Source: Ochotona curzoniae | Lineage: Eukaryota > Chordata > Mammalia > Lagomorpha > Ochotonidae | Length of the DNA stretch: 64,000 nucleotides | Assembly (NCBI RefSeq): GCF_017591425.1 | Contig: NW_024466607.1 | Location: forward strand, 9,370,501-9,434,500 | Direction of reading: 5' to 3' | In this document: positions 22,430-34,450 of the stretch, in pieces | Layout: every line of letters starts with the position of its first letter | Position numbering within the stretch: position 1 is the first letter of the stretch | Notes under the pieces: generated by a model | Seen by the model: the letters and a program-made list of their open reading frames with translations, nothing else | The model's database searches: none | What the model was told of the DNA's origin: nothing | Translations under genes and position numbers: made by a program

Positions 22430-23985
22430 AAAATCATGTCAGGCGACTGAAGAAGGGCCTTGTGGAAACACATTTGTGCAACCACATGACGCGAGGAACA
22501 AGCGTGATTTGCCATCTGTTGACATTCAAGGCTCTTGAATGAGAAGAGGTTCTGAAGCATCCTAGCACACTGGTTCTGCCCATCACACAGACATTGGACT
22601 TGAGTGGGCTGGGCCTGGTGCACCTGACTCCTCTTGCTTGGCCTCTCTGCAGCAGCCGAGGCTGCTGACCTCAGAGTCCGACTCTGGTTACTCCTTGCTT
22701 CTGCCCTCACCCTTCCCCGCTCTTCCCCACCTAGTCCACGTGGCTGGCACCTGCTCCGTGTCTCCTGGGCCCCCTTGCCTGGCCAGTGGCTTCTGTTAAT
22801 TCTCCATTTGGAAGATGGAAGGAGAGGAAGCCACAGGGAGAAGCCTGGGTACCCCCTTGTCTCTCTGTCTCTGGCCACAGGCCATCCATTATGTGTCACA
22901 GGTCTGTAGGCAGGAAGGGAGCCACGAGCACCCAGGCTCGTGTCTGGCAGTGCAGACTGCCACGAAGATTCAGGGTGGGGAAGAAAATGCATGCAAGTGT
23001 CCAGCGGCCTCAGCTTCCCTGGTCCACCCAGCCTGCAGGCTGCTATGTACTCCTGGCCAGTGGCCACCTCTGGTTGCTCTAATCCCATTGTCCCTTGAGC
23101 TCTTCCTGCACCTGTGTAATGACTGCTCCCTCTGAAGTCTCCTCCTATTGTACCATGTGAGGCAGGAGCTCTCCTAGCAAAAACTGCCAGTTCCTCCTAG
23201 GGGCTGCTTTGTCCACTCTACCCTGCTGCTTTGGAGCCTGACCTGGAGCTTCAGCCATTGGAGAAAGACTTGGTACGTCTGGCGCCCCCTTGTGGCTGCT
23301 GTGTGCCTTGGCCGTGGGCCCGGCCCTTTTCCTGAGCCCTGGGTATTGCTAAATGCTCCACACCCAGTCCCTAGGTGGGGACCCAGAGCTCTGATGTCAC
23401 TAGCCCTCGGTAGCCCCCAACCGCCCCTTGCTTGCTCCTGGGTCACGTTTACAACTCAGGACACAGCAGTGTCTGCAGCACCTGCTCAGCTCCCACCAGA
23501 CTCAGGCTCCCAGTGAGGCAGCCACAGGCTTTCCAACAGATTCAATTGTGTGTTCAGCTTTTCCATGCTAAGTGGTTTTTCTCTATAAAATGCTGGTGGT
23601 GACTGCAGGAAACTGAACACAGTCATGGCTCTTCTTCATTGTGATAGCAACAGAATGTGGAATGGATTGTTCAAGCATTGCCAAGCCTGCAGCCCGGAGC
23701 CACTAAGGGCACGTTCAGTATTATGCAACCTCACAGCCACCCCTCTCTCAGAGCTTTTCTGTCTTGCAAAACGCAAACTCTGTCCTCATTAAACTTTAAC
23801 TCCCCAGCCCCTCCCCTGCCCCCTGGCGCCACTATTCTCCCTGTTGCTATGACTCTGACCACCCTGGGCTGCCGTGTGAGAGGAATTGGAGACTGCCCTC
23901 GTACAGTGGGCTTATTCTGCTTCCTGGAATGTCCTTGCATATTGTTGCGCATGTCAGAATTGCTGCCCCCCTTTTAAAGACTAAG
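22430..23985. other. Intergenic, repeat-poor, no gene
   Basis: Unique GC-moderate sequence containing a strong CTCF-like motif at 23280-23298. Overlapping open frames on both strands carry no recognisable protein. Confidence 0.5.
23280..23298 (-). promoter_or_regulatory. CTCF-like motif, - strand
   Basis: TGGCGCCCCCTTGTGGCTG reads in reverse as CAGCCACAAGGGGGCGCCA, matching the CTCF core well. Its first 16 bases are identical to the motif at 56862. Confidence 0.55.
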
Positions 23986-24290
23986 GGGCCAGCGTCGGGG
24001 CACAGCGTGTTAAATAACTGATCATGCTGGCATGCAGTATCAGGGTGCCAGTGTGAGTCCTGGCTCTTCTGCTGCTGACCCAGCTCCTTGCTAATGTGCC
24101 TGGGAAAGCAAGAGAAGATGGTCCAGTACATGGGGCCCTGCCTCCCATTCAGAGACCTGCACAGAGCTCCGGCCCTTGGCATTGGCCTGGCCCAAACCTG
24201 GCTATAATAGGCACTGGGGCATGAACCAATGAATAAGAGTTCTCTCTCTCTCTCTCCCTCCCTCCCTCCCTCCCTCTCAAAGAAATACAC
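23986..24290 (+). mobile_element. Old C-type SINE, + orientation, with (TC)n/(CCCT)n tail
   Basis: Diverged copy starting GGGGCCAGCGTCGGGG. Its 3' part contains TGAACCAATGAATAAG and an expanded TC/CCCT microsatellite at 24241-24278. Confidence 0.82.
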
Positions 24291-25179
24291 TCTAGGAAAC
24301 ATATTTTTAGGACACTCTTTCCCTGCTAAATAAAACGTGGGTGACCTAACCTTGGTGATCAAAAATGCTGTGAGAGTGACCTGGTGTGTGAAATTGTCAC
24401 ATCTGGTTACCATGGGATGGCAGCGTGAAGCCCAGGAACTTGGCCGGCGTTGCAGCCCCTGGCCTGGAGCAGCGTGCTGAGCTATTCTGTAATCGCTCCT
24501 TAGAAACCACTCGGGTCCACAGCCCCCTGCTCTCACACATCCTCTCTCACCATTCCCTTCTCTGGAATGTCTGTCTCATTGTCCCCAATTTCATCCCAGG
24601 ATTTGGGTGTTTATTCCCCAGGGAGGCCCAGTGCACCCAGACCCCCTTCTCAGGGTCTCCCTTTCTGGCGGTCCCCATCCCTCTCCACCTGCCGCTCTCT
24701 GTATGTCCATTTCCCCTCCAGGATGCTGCAGCACCTCCAGGAGAGACTGCACCTGCCTCTGCTCTCTCATCTCTCTCTGAAATGTGTTCCTGGTCAGGGG
24801 GGACCTGTGGGTCAGGTGTTGTCGCAGACCTGGGGTTTGTAACACCTCAGAGGCACAAGAGACCCTGGCAGGAAGATGGCAATGGCTTTCCCCCCCTCAA
24901 CTTAATGTTTTATTATTTATGAGATCATCTTTTTCAATGACATGATAATCAAAGGCTTTAGGCTCTTCTGAATAAAGAGTTCAACAAACACAAAGTGAAA
25001 ACACAATAGCTCATCAAGAAAATAGTCAAGAGCTGTGAACAATAACCAACAGAAAAGATGTGCAACTTCACACACATAAATGTAAAGTTCCCCAAACCAT
25101 GGAAAGTACATAATTCTTGACAGCATTTGACAGATTTAAAACAGTTTGACAAGTACTATATTTGCAGCAAAACTGGTAT
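24291..25179. other. Intergenic, no gene
   Basis: 24900-25179 is AT-rich and may be a decayed repeat adjoining the next L1. No coding feature recognised. Confidence 0.4.
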
Positions 25180-26290
25180 GCACATGTATTTCTTATTTTT
25201 GTTTTTCTGATTTAAAAAAATTAGCCCCCACATATAAGGAAGGACATGTGGTTCTCATCTTTCTGTGTCTGGCTGATTCACTCAACTTGATGTCCCCTAG
25301 TTGCGGCCATTTTGATGCAAAGGGTAGAATTTCATTCTTTTTAAAAAAATATGTATTTGAAAGGTAGAGTTACAGAGAGAAATTTTTCATCTGCTGATTC
25401 ATACCCCAAATGATAACAACAGCCAGGGCTGGTCCAGGCTGAAGCCAGTGGGTTCAGGGACCCAGTACTTGGCCGTCTTCTGCTGCTTTCCCAGGAACGT
25501 CAGCACGGAGCGGATGTTCTAGTTTTCCACATCCGTGCCAACACTTGTTACTCCCTGAATTCCAGACAACAGCTATCCAGGCAGGGTTGAAGGGATATCT
25601 CATTGTGGTTTTAATTTGCACTTTCTTGGTGGCTAGCAGTAGTGGGGCCTTTTCTCCACCTATTTGTTGTGTCATTTGTATTTCTGCTTTTGAGAACGGA
25701 CTATTGAGGTTGAAAGGGTTACCCCTTTCTTGATTGCTTATTTTTTCTTGTCATTGAGTTTCTCGAGGCACTGCTATATTCTGTATATTAATCCTCTGTT
25801 GGGTAAGTAGCTTGCAAATCCTTTCTCCCAACCTATCTTTGCTGTATGGTGGGTTTCTTTGTTGTGAAGAGTCTGAGTTGGATATAGGGCTCTGCTTCAG
25901 AAGTCTTACTGAAGAAGTCTTTCCCTCCATTCCCTGTGTTTTCTTAGAGCATCGTCTCAGGTCTTGCATTGAGGTCACCATTCATCTTGCGTTGATTTTT
26001 GCATACGCTGAGACGTAGTGTTGTAATGTCCTTCTACATATACACAGCCCTACTTATTGAAGAGATTGTCATTTCTCCAATGTATGGGCTATCCTCTGTT
26101 GTCAAAACTCAGTTGGATTAATTTCTGGGCTCTCAATTCTGCTTCACTTATCTATGTGTTAGTGCCATGCTGTTTTCACTACCATAGTTTGCTGGTATAC
26201 TTTGAAGTGAGGAATTGTGATGCCTCCAATGTAACTGTTCCCCGCCCTCCATCAGGATTGCTCTGGGAGTGGAATCTTCAATCATAGCTT
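25180..26290 (-). mobile_element. Antisense L1 remnant (3' UTR to ORF2)
   Basis: Classic antisense L1 order: GATATCTCATTGTGGTTTTA near 25590, TATTAATCCTCTGTTGGGTA near 25785, then TTTCTGGGCTCTCAATTCTG near 26120, GCCATGCTGTTTTCACTACC near 26165 and GTGATGCCTCC near 26218. No intact frame remains. It is interrupted by a SINE at 25340-25540. Confidence 0.88.
25340..25540 (-). mobile_element. Truncated C-type SINE inside the L1, - orientation
   Basis: Antisense 3' two-thirds of the SINE: TATTTGAAAGGTAGAGTTAC, CATCTGCTGATTCATACCCC, GGCCGTCTTCTGCTGC, then CTTTCCCAGG. The head is missing. Confidence 0.8.
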
Positions 26291-27433
26291 AGTTCTTTTC
26301 AGGGGCCCCTGACCTGCAACCTCCATGAGGAAGAGGTGCCAGTTGGCGGAGCGCCAGGGGGACACCATGAGCAACTCTGAAGGCAGAAGCGCCTGAAAAG
26401 GCACCTGAGGAACTGAGCTGGCAGATGCTGACCCTAAATTTCAAAACTAGTTCAGGTCACTTGGCCTGCCTGCTCCGGTGCGGTCATCAGTGAGGCCACA
26501 GTATTATTTTTTGTTTGTAGCGTACACACAGCACCCAGTTGCCAAGTCCACACAGAACAAGCTGAATCATGCTGACAGAACAAAAAAAGAACCCATTTCT
26601 GAATCCCTACAGCTGTTCTTCCGGGCAGTCCTGCCCTCTGCCTGCAGCCACACCCCCACACCCAGGGCTGTGCAAGCACACGCCACCCTCTCTAGGAAGA
26701 CCCACCACAAGGGGCTCTGCAGAAAGTTCTCAATCTCATTGATGGACCACTGCGATTCCTGCTCCTGAATTCACAGATGTAGCCATCTCCATTGCTGCTC
26801 TCACTCCACATACTGGCCACACATGATTTACACACCTCCCACATGCAAGACACACTCAAACCCCCACCCCAAACTCCCACTTCCAAGTCAGCTCAGGGTC
26901 TGCGGGTGAGGCTCCTTCCATGGCAGTTGAGACTTGTAAGCAACCCAACCCCCACCCTGCACCCACCCAGCACACAGCACTGGGGGTGGCATGGGAGCCT
27001 TGCTGTGGATTTCCTGTTTCACGGGGACAGGGATGGGAAGTTGGCAGGAGTGCCTGGTCCCTGGTAGTTTTGAAATCTTGCTGGGCAGGTAACCGGAAGC
27101 CGCGGTCTGACTCCAATCCACTCTTGGAGTCCTTGGCTCCACTACGTGAATTTGTTTTTGTTCCCCTGGGCACATCACCCTTTCTTTTCCATGAAATGGG
27201 ACCCACGTTTACATCTGCATAGTATCTCAGCCTGCCTCTGGGTTGCTCTTCAGTTTTCACCACCTCTCGCCCTAACAGTCCAGACTGGCACTGTGCGACC
27301 AGCAGGATCTGTTTGAATACGTGCTTGTGTGTCATCGGAGCACTGCCTAGAGGTTCATCCCTTTAAACAGTGGTCAGAACAATAAGTCTTTCTCTGCTCA
27401 GATGGCTGGTGAAGGATAATATCAAGCCTCTTA
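26291..27433. other. Intergenic, no gene
   Basis: Unique sequence; no repeat or exon recognised. Confidence 0.45.
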
Positions 27434-27733
27434 ATTTTTTTTTTAATCTCAAAGGCAGAGTTACAGATAAATGGAAAGACAGAAGCAGAGAGATCTTCCA
27501 CCTGCTAGTTCACTCCCCTGTGACCACTGGGTCAAAAGACAGGAGCTTCTTCCAGGTCTCCCACATGGGTTCAGGGGGCCCAAGCTCATGAGCTGCCCTC
27601 TGCTGCTTTCCCAGACCAAAGCAGAGAGCTGGATTAGAACTGGAGCAGCCAGAACATGAACTGGCACCCATATGGGGAGATGCCAGCATTGCCAGTGGAG
27701 GATTAGCTTGCTATGGATCATCGTGGCACCCCC
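27434..27733 (-). mobile_element. C-type SINE, - orientation
   Basis: Antisense copy: a T-rich start, AGGAGCTTCTTCCAGG, CTCCCACATGGG, CTGCTGCTTTCCCAGACC, then CACCCATATGGGGAG, with small deletions. Confidence 0.88.
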
Positions 27734-28093
27734 CCGGTCCTTTTCACTAAATGTCCTGAGCTTCAATCCTTTGGGGGTTTAGCACAGGACTTCGGGGCCA
27801 GACCCCTAGCCTCATACTCAGACCCTCATTTGCCTCCATCCCATCTTTGCCTGGGAGCTGTTTATTTTACCTTCTCTTGGCAAGTAGAAAAGCTAGGAAT
27901 TGTCACAGCCAGGGTGTTTTGGTTCCTTTATCTTGGGCAGCCCTTCTTTGGACTCTCCCTCTGCTCTCTAAGCAGCAGCCAGGAGGCACCTTCGGCACGC
28001 TGCCTGCAGTAATTCCCCAGCACACTACAACTTCCACTTTCCATTATGTCGTTTGCTACAATTTCTACTTTCTGTATGAAAGCCAGAATCCTT
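27734..28093. other. Intergenic, no gene
   Basis: No feature recognised. Confidence 0.4.
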
Positions 28094-28412
28094 TTTAAAA
28101 AGACGTATTTATTTTTATTGGAAAGTCTAATATAGAGAGAGAGGAGGAGAGACAGAAAGGAAGATCTTCCATCCACTGGTTCACTCCCCAGGTAACTGAA
28201 ACAGCTGGAGCTGAGCCGATTCAGAGCCAGGAGCCAGGAGCCAGGAGCTTTTTCCAGATCTCCTGCCCTGGTGCAGGGTCCCAAGGCTTTGGGCCATCCT
28301 CCACTGCATTCCCAAGCCACAAGCAGGAAACTGGATGGTAATCAGGGCTGCCTGGACACAAATTGGTGCCTATATGGGATCCTGGTGCGTGCGTTCAGCC
28401 AGTAGGCTACCA
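28094..28412 (-). mobile_element. C-type SINE, - orientation
   Basis: Antisense copy from TTTTTAAAAAGACGTATTTA through AGGAGCCAGGAGCCAGG (a triplicated AGGAGCC) to CTATATGGGATCCTGG. AGAATCCTTT and AGAATCTTTC at the two ends suggest a short target duplication. Confidence 0.9.
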
Positions 28413-29859
28413 AGAATCTTTCTGCTTAAACACCTCCTCCTCTCCCACTCTACCCCTCCTGCAGTATAGACCCCCCATCTCAGAGTCTCTGACTTGCCCT
28501 CTCGGGGTGTCAAGCTCCAAACTTGTCTCAGTGGTTCCTGTCCCCCATCTGTTCTGGCAGCAAGGTGCACACCGCTACACTACATCCCCACTCCATGCCC
28601 CAGACCTTCGGTCACTTCTACAAATTGTATGGGGCACCTCCCACCACAGGCACTAGTGAATTCCCAGGCGACCAAGGTGATCCGTGCCCTCCTATTTCAG
28701 TGGAGGAGACATGCTCACCCAGCGGCCCCAGAAGCAGGTGCAAGATTGCAATGGAGGGGGGCTCGTGAAGGAAACCAAGAGGCCCTACTATGATGATGCA
28801 ACAGAAGGCTGTGTCCTCCTGAGGCTGCCATGAGAAGCAGTTTCCTGGAAGAGGTGGCAGCAGATACAAGGTAAAAGTATCTGTGAGAAAGGTCAACAGC
28901 ACGTAGAAAGTTCCTGAGCCAAGGTCAGTGTCCCTGAGTGACAGCAGGGAGCCCTGGACGTGGAGCCGCAAAAACCAAGGGGACAGTGCCAGGAAACACA
29001 CAAGGACCCTGCACAGAGAAGCCCTTCCTTTTCTGCTATTCAGGCCTGTGCACTGTCAGTCGACAAGGATGAAGTTAGCAATTCTTATGCGCCATCGCTG
29101 AGAACACACCTCACAGTGTCCTGCCCCCCAGGAGCTTGCAGTCTGGAGGGACAGGTGGACAGTAAATGAAGAAGGACCAAAAGGAATAGCAGGTGCATGT
29201 TAAGTGGCATGGAAGAAGGGACATAGGGAGTGGCCAGGAGACTTCCTTAGGTAGTGCAACCAAGGCTGTTCTCTAGGTGTCTGGCATCATGAGAGGCGCT
29301 GCCCCGTGGGACACCCACCGTGAAGGCTCTGGGGCTGCGGCTTGGTTTAGACAGCAGGCGGGGGGCAGAAGCAGGTGGAGAAAAAAACTGGAAACCAGGG
29401 GTCTTGGAAGCCACAGAAACAAGAACTGTAGCTGCAGCAGTGATGGTGGGAATGGCACTGTAGTGGGGGAAGATGCCCTCTGGACCAAGTTGCCCCGGTG
29501 CAACCAGAAGACTAGGTGCGCTCCTGACTCAAAGGGCTGGACTCAAAAGGAAGCAAGGTGGGTTCCCTAAGGCAGGGACGATCTGCTAGGGAGCCGGGAC
29601 AAGGGTCTGCACCACCAACCTCATATCCACCTGAACAGTCCGCTTCCCGCCCCTCCCTGGCGTCCATGGAGCACAGAGTCTTGCTGGGCTCCGTGGGTGT
29701 CCTCAGTGCAGTGGGGAATATTACAGGGCTTCTGAACTCCAACTGTGCGCCAGGAACTAGGAACTATCCCCCGGGACTGGGCGCTGGAGCCCTTGCAAAG
29801 CCCTAGGAATTCGCTGAGGTCCACACCTAGCCCCCTCTTGTCCTAAGTCGCAGCTTTCC
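28413..29859. other. Intergenic, promoter-upstream sequence
   Basis: No gene recognised. 29130-29260 (CAGGAGCTTGCAGTCTGGAG and following) resembles an ancient mammal-wide repeat. Candidate upstream regulatory sequence of ALDH1L1 by position only. Confidence 0.45.
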
Positions 29860-30620
29860 TAGGGGCAAGCGGGCCCAGGCTCAGCCAGAGTCCTCCCAGC
29901 CCGGGGGCCCTCCCTTCTCCCTCCCTCTTCCGCCCCTGTCCTCTCGCCCGCCCCCAGCCCCTCCCCTCCCGGGCTCTGGCCTTGGCCGTGGCTCAGGACT
30001 GAGCCTCCTCCTGCCCAGACTGGTCTGTGCCGTCCCCAGTCCCAGCACCAGGACTCGCAGAGGTCAGGTCGCCGCGACACCTGCGCCTCCTTCTGAACTT
30101 GGTGAGTGCGCGGGGAGCGAGCGAAGGAGGGCGCAGGCTGCTCCGGTTGCAGGCTTCAGAGCTTGGCAGGGGGAGAGGGTCGTGTGCACCGTGGGCAGCT
30201 GTGGGCCCACGAGCCTTGAGGAGAGGCTGCCACGCAGGGTTAGGGAACCCAAACGGCGTGTGGCGTGGCCATGGGCGGTCCAGTCCACAGACGGGCATAC
30301 TGAGGCACGGACAATTGGCCAGGTCCGGAGGCTTGGCCTGAGTGCTTCCCGTGATTGGAACGGGCTTGGAGGAGGCTCGACCCCAGACCCAGCGTGCTGG
30401 TTCCTGGGGACCCGCTACTCCCAGTCCGGGACTCCCTGGCGTCTGTGCTGCCGAGGGACTACGGGAACCTCCTGAAGCACGGATGGGGACACGACAGGCC
30501 TGCTGGGGCAGGCGAGGGGCAGGTGCAGGTGAAGGTGGCGCCCCCTCCCCGCAGCCACGGAAGGCTCCTGCGCCCCTAGTCTTGGTTTCCCCAGTCATGA
30601 AGGCTGGGAGAGGGCAGCCG
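29860..30620 (+). promoter_or_regulatory. CpG island / probable TATA-less ALDH1L1 promoter
   Basis: This is the only block in the window with dense CpG dinucleotides (roughly 50 by eye in 760 bases). GC-box-like motifs sit at about 29930-29970 (CGCCCGCCCCC and runs of CCCCTCCC), and there is no TATA box in the expected place. It lies immediately 5' of the inferred exon 1 donor at 30102. The island continues into the first part of intron 1. A short MIR-like segment occurs at about 30288-30335. CpG islands are often bidirectional, so an antisense transcript starting here is possible but not shown. Confidence 0.65.
29960..30101 (+). other. ALDH1L1: Probable non-coding exon 1 (5' UTR) of ALDH1L1
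   Basis: A strong donor, TTG|GTGAGT at 30101/30102, lies inside the CpG island, 8.8 kb upstream of the first coding exon and on the same strand. ALDH1L1 in other mammals has a non-coding first exon followed by a long intron 1. The 5' limit is not visible in sequence. I placed it just after a cluster of GC boxes. The position is inferred and has no transcript support here. Confidence 0.45.
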
Positions 30621-31813
30621 TGAAGGGGGCCGTGTCCTAGGCCAGCCGGGAGGTACGGGATGAGGCGGTGGATCAGGCAGGGAGAAACCTCCTCGTGGAG
30701 TAGGAAGGCAGTGGTGTGAGGCTCAGAGGAAATACTTCGACCTGCGGTCAGCTTAGGCCGCAGGCAGGTGTAGGGCCCGGTCATCGCACTGGGGCAGGTC
30801 CCCTGTGCCCAGGGCTGGGGACGGTGGAATTGGGGGCATAGGATCCGAGGGGATCCCCGGCCGTGGAAGGGACAAAGTGTCTTCTCTTGGTGCCAGGACA
30901 AACAGGATGACTCTAAGGAAAGGACACAGCAGCCGGGCATGTCCTGTAGTGAATCCCTCATCCCTCGCTGCCCCCAGGAGCCATGGTGCTCCTGCAGAGC
31001 CAGGCCTGAACTGTGGGGTAGGGGTAGGCCATCTGAGGAACCCCCACAGTGCCGGCACGTACTGGCTCTCACTCAGGAAGGGGACCAGGAGACCACACTC
31101 AGGCCTCACGTGGGGTCCTTAAGACCCCTCCGTGGCTCCGCCCCCTCCAGGCACCTGCTCTTTGTGAGGTCGAAGGCCAAGGTTGACCCCACCCTACCCA
31201 CCCACTGGCTTCCTGGACAAGGAACAGTTTCTACAGCCTAAACATGTTTGTTTGCACCACTCTATTTTTCCCTCAAGGAATACATAGAAAAAAAAAGAGT
31301 AGTTTGATGAAAAAACATAATAATAATTACCATAAAACACATCAAACTCTAAAAATACCTTTACCAGGCAACTTTTCACATTTCAATACAAATGACCCAG
31401 ACTTTTACCTCACAAACAACCAAATACACCCCAAAGCCACACACCTGCACTTGTGCCTTACAAAACTGTAGTGGTCTGTTACCTTTTGTTTTACTGTATG
31501 CTCAGCAGTGGTTGCAATTCCTAACTGCCTGGTTTACAAGCTGTGAATGTAACTCAGCAAAAACCCACAAGTCTTTATTTTCTTGTCAACAGATAATTTA
31601 GACGCAAAATTGCTGTGTTAGAAGGAGTCATTTTTAGGATTTTGATATTTCTTGCCACAATAGTCGGCTTGCACCAATTTTTTTTCCTATTTTCCATCAG
31701 ATAACCAACATTGGACATTTATATTCTTTAAAATATGTTCCAATTTTATAGGAGAAATAGAGTGCCACATTGCATTTTGGATTTTCTTGATAGTTTGAGA
31801 TTCAAACTTTTTT
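30621..31813. other. Intron 1, first part
   Basis: 30621-31236 is GC-rich unique sequence. 31237-31813 is AT-rich, and its later part (AGGATTTTGATATTTCTTGC near 31636) resembles an antisense L1 3' end. No exon recognised. Confidence 0.45.
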
Positions 31814-32138
31814 TTTTTAAAGATTTATTTTTATTTTTTTTTTATTGGAAAGGCAGATATACAGAGAGGAGAGACAGAGAGGAAGATCTTCCGTCCGATG
31901 ATTCACTCCCCAACTGACCACAACGGCCGATGCTATGCCGATCTGAAGCCAGGAGCCTCTTCCGGGTCTCCCACGCGGTTGCAGGGTCCCAAAGCTTTGG
32001 GCCGTCCTCAACTGCCCTCCCGGGCCACAGGCAGGGAGCTGAAAGGGAAGCAGGGCTGCCGGGATAGAACCAGCGGCCATATGGGATCCCAGGCGTGCAA
32101 GGCGAGGACCTTAACCACTGCGCCACCGTGCCGGGCCC
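31814..32138 (-). mobile_element. Young C-type SINE, - orientation, intron 1
   Basis: Near-consensus full-length copy: TTATTGGAAAGGCAGATATA, CACAACGGCCGATGC, CCGTGCCGGGCCC. The flanks CAAACTTTTTTTT (31803) and CAAACTTGTTTTT (32139) look like the target duplication. Confidence 0.95.
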
Positions 32139-32799
32139 CAAACTTGTTTTTATACATCTGTGGATAGTAAGGGTTTGTTTATTTTTCCTACTGGCAAGTT
32201 ACTTCTTTCAAAATATTCACAGAAAACGGGCATAGCAAAAAAATATGCATAAATTGTCAAGTTTCCACAGCCAAGTAAATGTATCTGTTAGTTCCATGTC
32301 CCCAAAATGGAACATCTTTGTAGAACATCTTTGTGTACAAAAATTTAATGCAAACTCTATTTTACTTTTTTATATTAATATCGGGCTTGCCCAGCACAAC
32401 AGTTTCTGGAGTGTTGATGTTTTTCTTAGATTTTCCTTTAGAATTGACTGCTTTGGATTCAGGTACAAACAGATAGTTCAGCCACTGACTGTCGGTAGCT
32501 AACGCCTGTCGTTGACATCAGGGTTCACTCTTGCTGTGCTACCTTCTCTGAGCTTTCAGCAATGTGCGCTGCCTGAATATCCGCTGTGACAGTCAGAAGG
32601 GAGCTTCACAGCCACCTCCCCTCCCTCTCTTCCCTCACCAACCTGGTAACTGCCCATCTTTCTGTTGGCCTAGCCCAGGGTTCTGATGTTTCTAGAAGGT
32701 CCTAGCATTGGGAATTTTTATAGTTGCATCTCTTACCAACTGATTCTCTCACTGAGTCGCACCCTGTAGGTTCTTCCTTCTGTAGCTGGGTAGCCTGTT
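32139..32799. other. Intron 1, unclassified AT-rich sequence
   Basis: No exon recognised. Probably a decayed repeat in part. Confidence 0.4.
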
Positions 32800-33339
32800 T
32801 CTTTTTGTCACTGAGTAATTTGCCTTCGTTAGAATGTGGATGGATCACTGTTGGTTTCTCCATTCACCTGCTAAAGGGCATCTCTCCGGCTTGCTTCCCG
32901 GTTTGGGCAGTGATGAGTAAAGTTATTGTTCATGTTTATGTACAGGCTTTTGTGTGGGCAACAATTTTCTACTCATTTGGAGTAGAAATTCAAGCAGAGA
33001 GGTTGATGGGTCTTATGGTTTTAAAAAAAAAAATACGTTGACACTGCCAAACTCTCTCCCAGGGTAAGTGTAACTAGTTGTTCGTCTCTCCCAGAATGAA
33101 TAATGAAAGTCCTTGCTACTCCTTCATCAGTCCTTGGCATCGTCTGCCTAACCATGTTTATAGGTGTCTCATGATGTCTCCTCGTTATTCTGATTTGCAA
33201 TCCATAATAATGGTTGAATATTTTTTTCACGTGCTTTTTGCCAGCTGTCTGCCTTCTTTGGTGAGGGGTCTCAGTTTCATTTGCCCATGTTTGACTTGAG
33301 TTGCTGTTTCCTTACTGTTGAGTTTTCAGAGTTTGGTGG

Positions 33340-33608
33340 AGTGGCTGACATGTGGTCCAGTGGGTAAATAAAGCCCCTGCCTGCAACACTGGTTTCCTAA
33401 TATGAATGTTGGTTTGCGTGCTGGCTGTTCCAGCTCTGACCAAGCTCCCTGCTAACATGCCCGGGGAAAGCTGCAGAAGACGGCCGTCTTGAGCACCTGC
33501 AGGCGGGAGACCTGGAGGAAACTCCTGGCTTTGGGTGGTTGAAGTCGTTTGATGAATGAACTCTATAACTCTGCCTTTCGAATAAATCTCAAATATCTTT
33601 TTTTAAAT
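33340..33608 (+). mobile_element. Old C-type SINE inside the L1, + orientation
   Basis: Diverged sense copy: GGTCCAGTGGGTAAATAAAG, GACCAAGCTCCCTGC, GGCGGGAGACCTGGAGG, and the tail TTTCGAATAAATCTC. Confidence 0.82.
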
Positions 33609-34173
33609 ATCGCTAGAAAAAAAGAGTTCAGTATGTATTTTTCACAATAGTTTATTAGATAGGTGTTTTGTAAAGATTTTCTCCGTCTGTGGTTTGTCTT
33701 TTAATTTTCTTAACTTTGTCTTTTGCAGAGCAGAGATTTTTAATTTCAATGAAATCCATCTTTTCAGTTCTTCCACAGGTTGTACTTTTGCTGCTGTATC
33801 TAAAAGTTCAACCAAGTTTTGGCAATTGCCAATAAAACTCTGTGAACAGACACGTGCTGGCATTTTTACAGATGTAATAAGTACTCATTTAAGCAGATAT
33901 CAAGGAAAACAGTTCTATTTGATGTGGTGAAGAGTACTGTAGTTTTGCAACAAGCTATAAAACTGTCCCAAAGTGGCTGTGTGGTTTTGCCATCCCCTCA
34001 TCCGTGGTTGAGGTTGTTCACGTGCTCGCGCATGTTGCCTATGTAGTGGGTTTGAGCCATTCAACCAGATGTGCTCTGTTTTCTCATGTTGTCCCCTGCG
34101 AGCTCCCCCAGGGTCTCCGATGGGAGACATCATCTCAGACACTTCCTTGTTGTCTACCTGCTTTCTTTATGTT

Positions 34174-34450
34174 TTCTAAAGATTTACCTGATTTATTGCA
34201 AAGACAGATTTACAGAGAGGAGAGTCAGAGAGAGGTCTTCCATCTGCTGGCTCACTCCCCAAATGACCACAATGGCAGGAGCTGAGCCAGTCCAAAAACC
34301 AGGAGCTTCTTCCGCATCTCCCATGCAGGTACAGGGTCCCAAGCCTTTGGTCTGTCCTTGTTGCTTTCCCAGGCCATAAGCAGGGAGCTGGATGCGAAGT
34401 GGCACAAACCAGTGCCCATATGGGATGGATGCTCTCATTCCAGGTGTGGC
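34174..34450 (-). mobile_element. C-type SINE inside the L1, - orientation
   Basis: Antisense copy: ATTGCAAAGACAGATTTACA, GGCTCACTCCCCAAATGACC, AGGAGCTTCTTCCGC, then CCCATATGGGATGG; head degraded. Confidence 0.9.

Noticed and set aside
22183..23088. 301-codon open frame on the - strand
   Set aside because: It starts in unique DNA and runs into the reverse complement of a SINE, which supplies its C-terminal part. This is a repeat-derived artefact.
29993..31072. 359-codon open frame on the - strand across the CpG island
   Set aside because: GC-rich sequence has few stop codons by chance. The frame runs antisense to the inferred exon 1, has no recognisable domain, and overlaps competing frames on the other strand.
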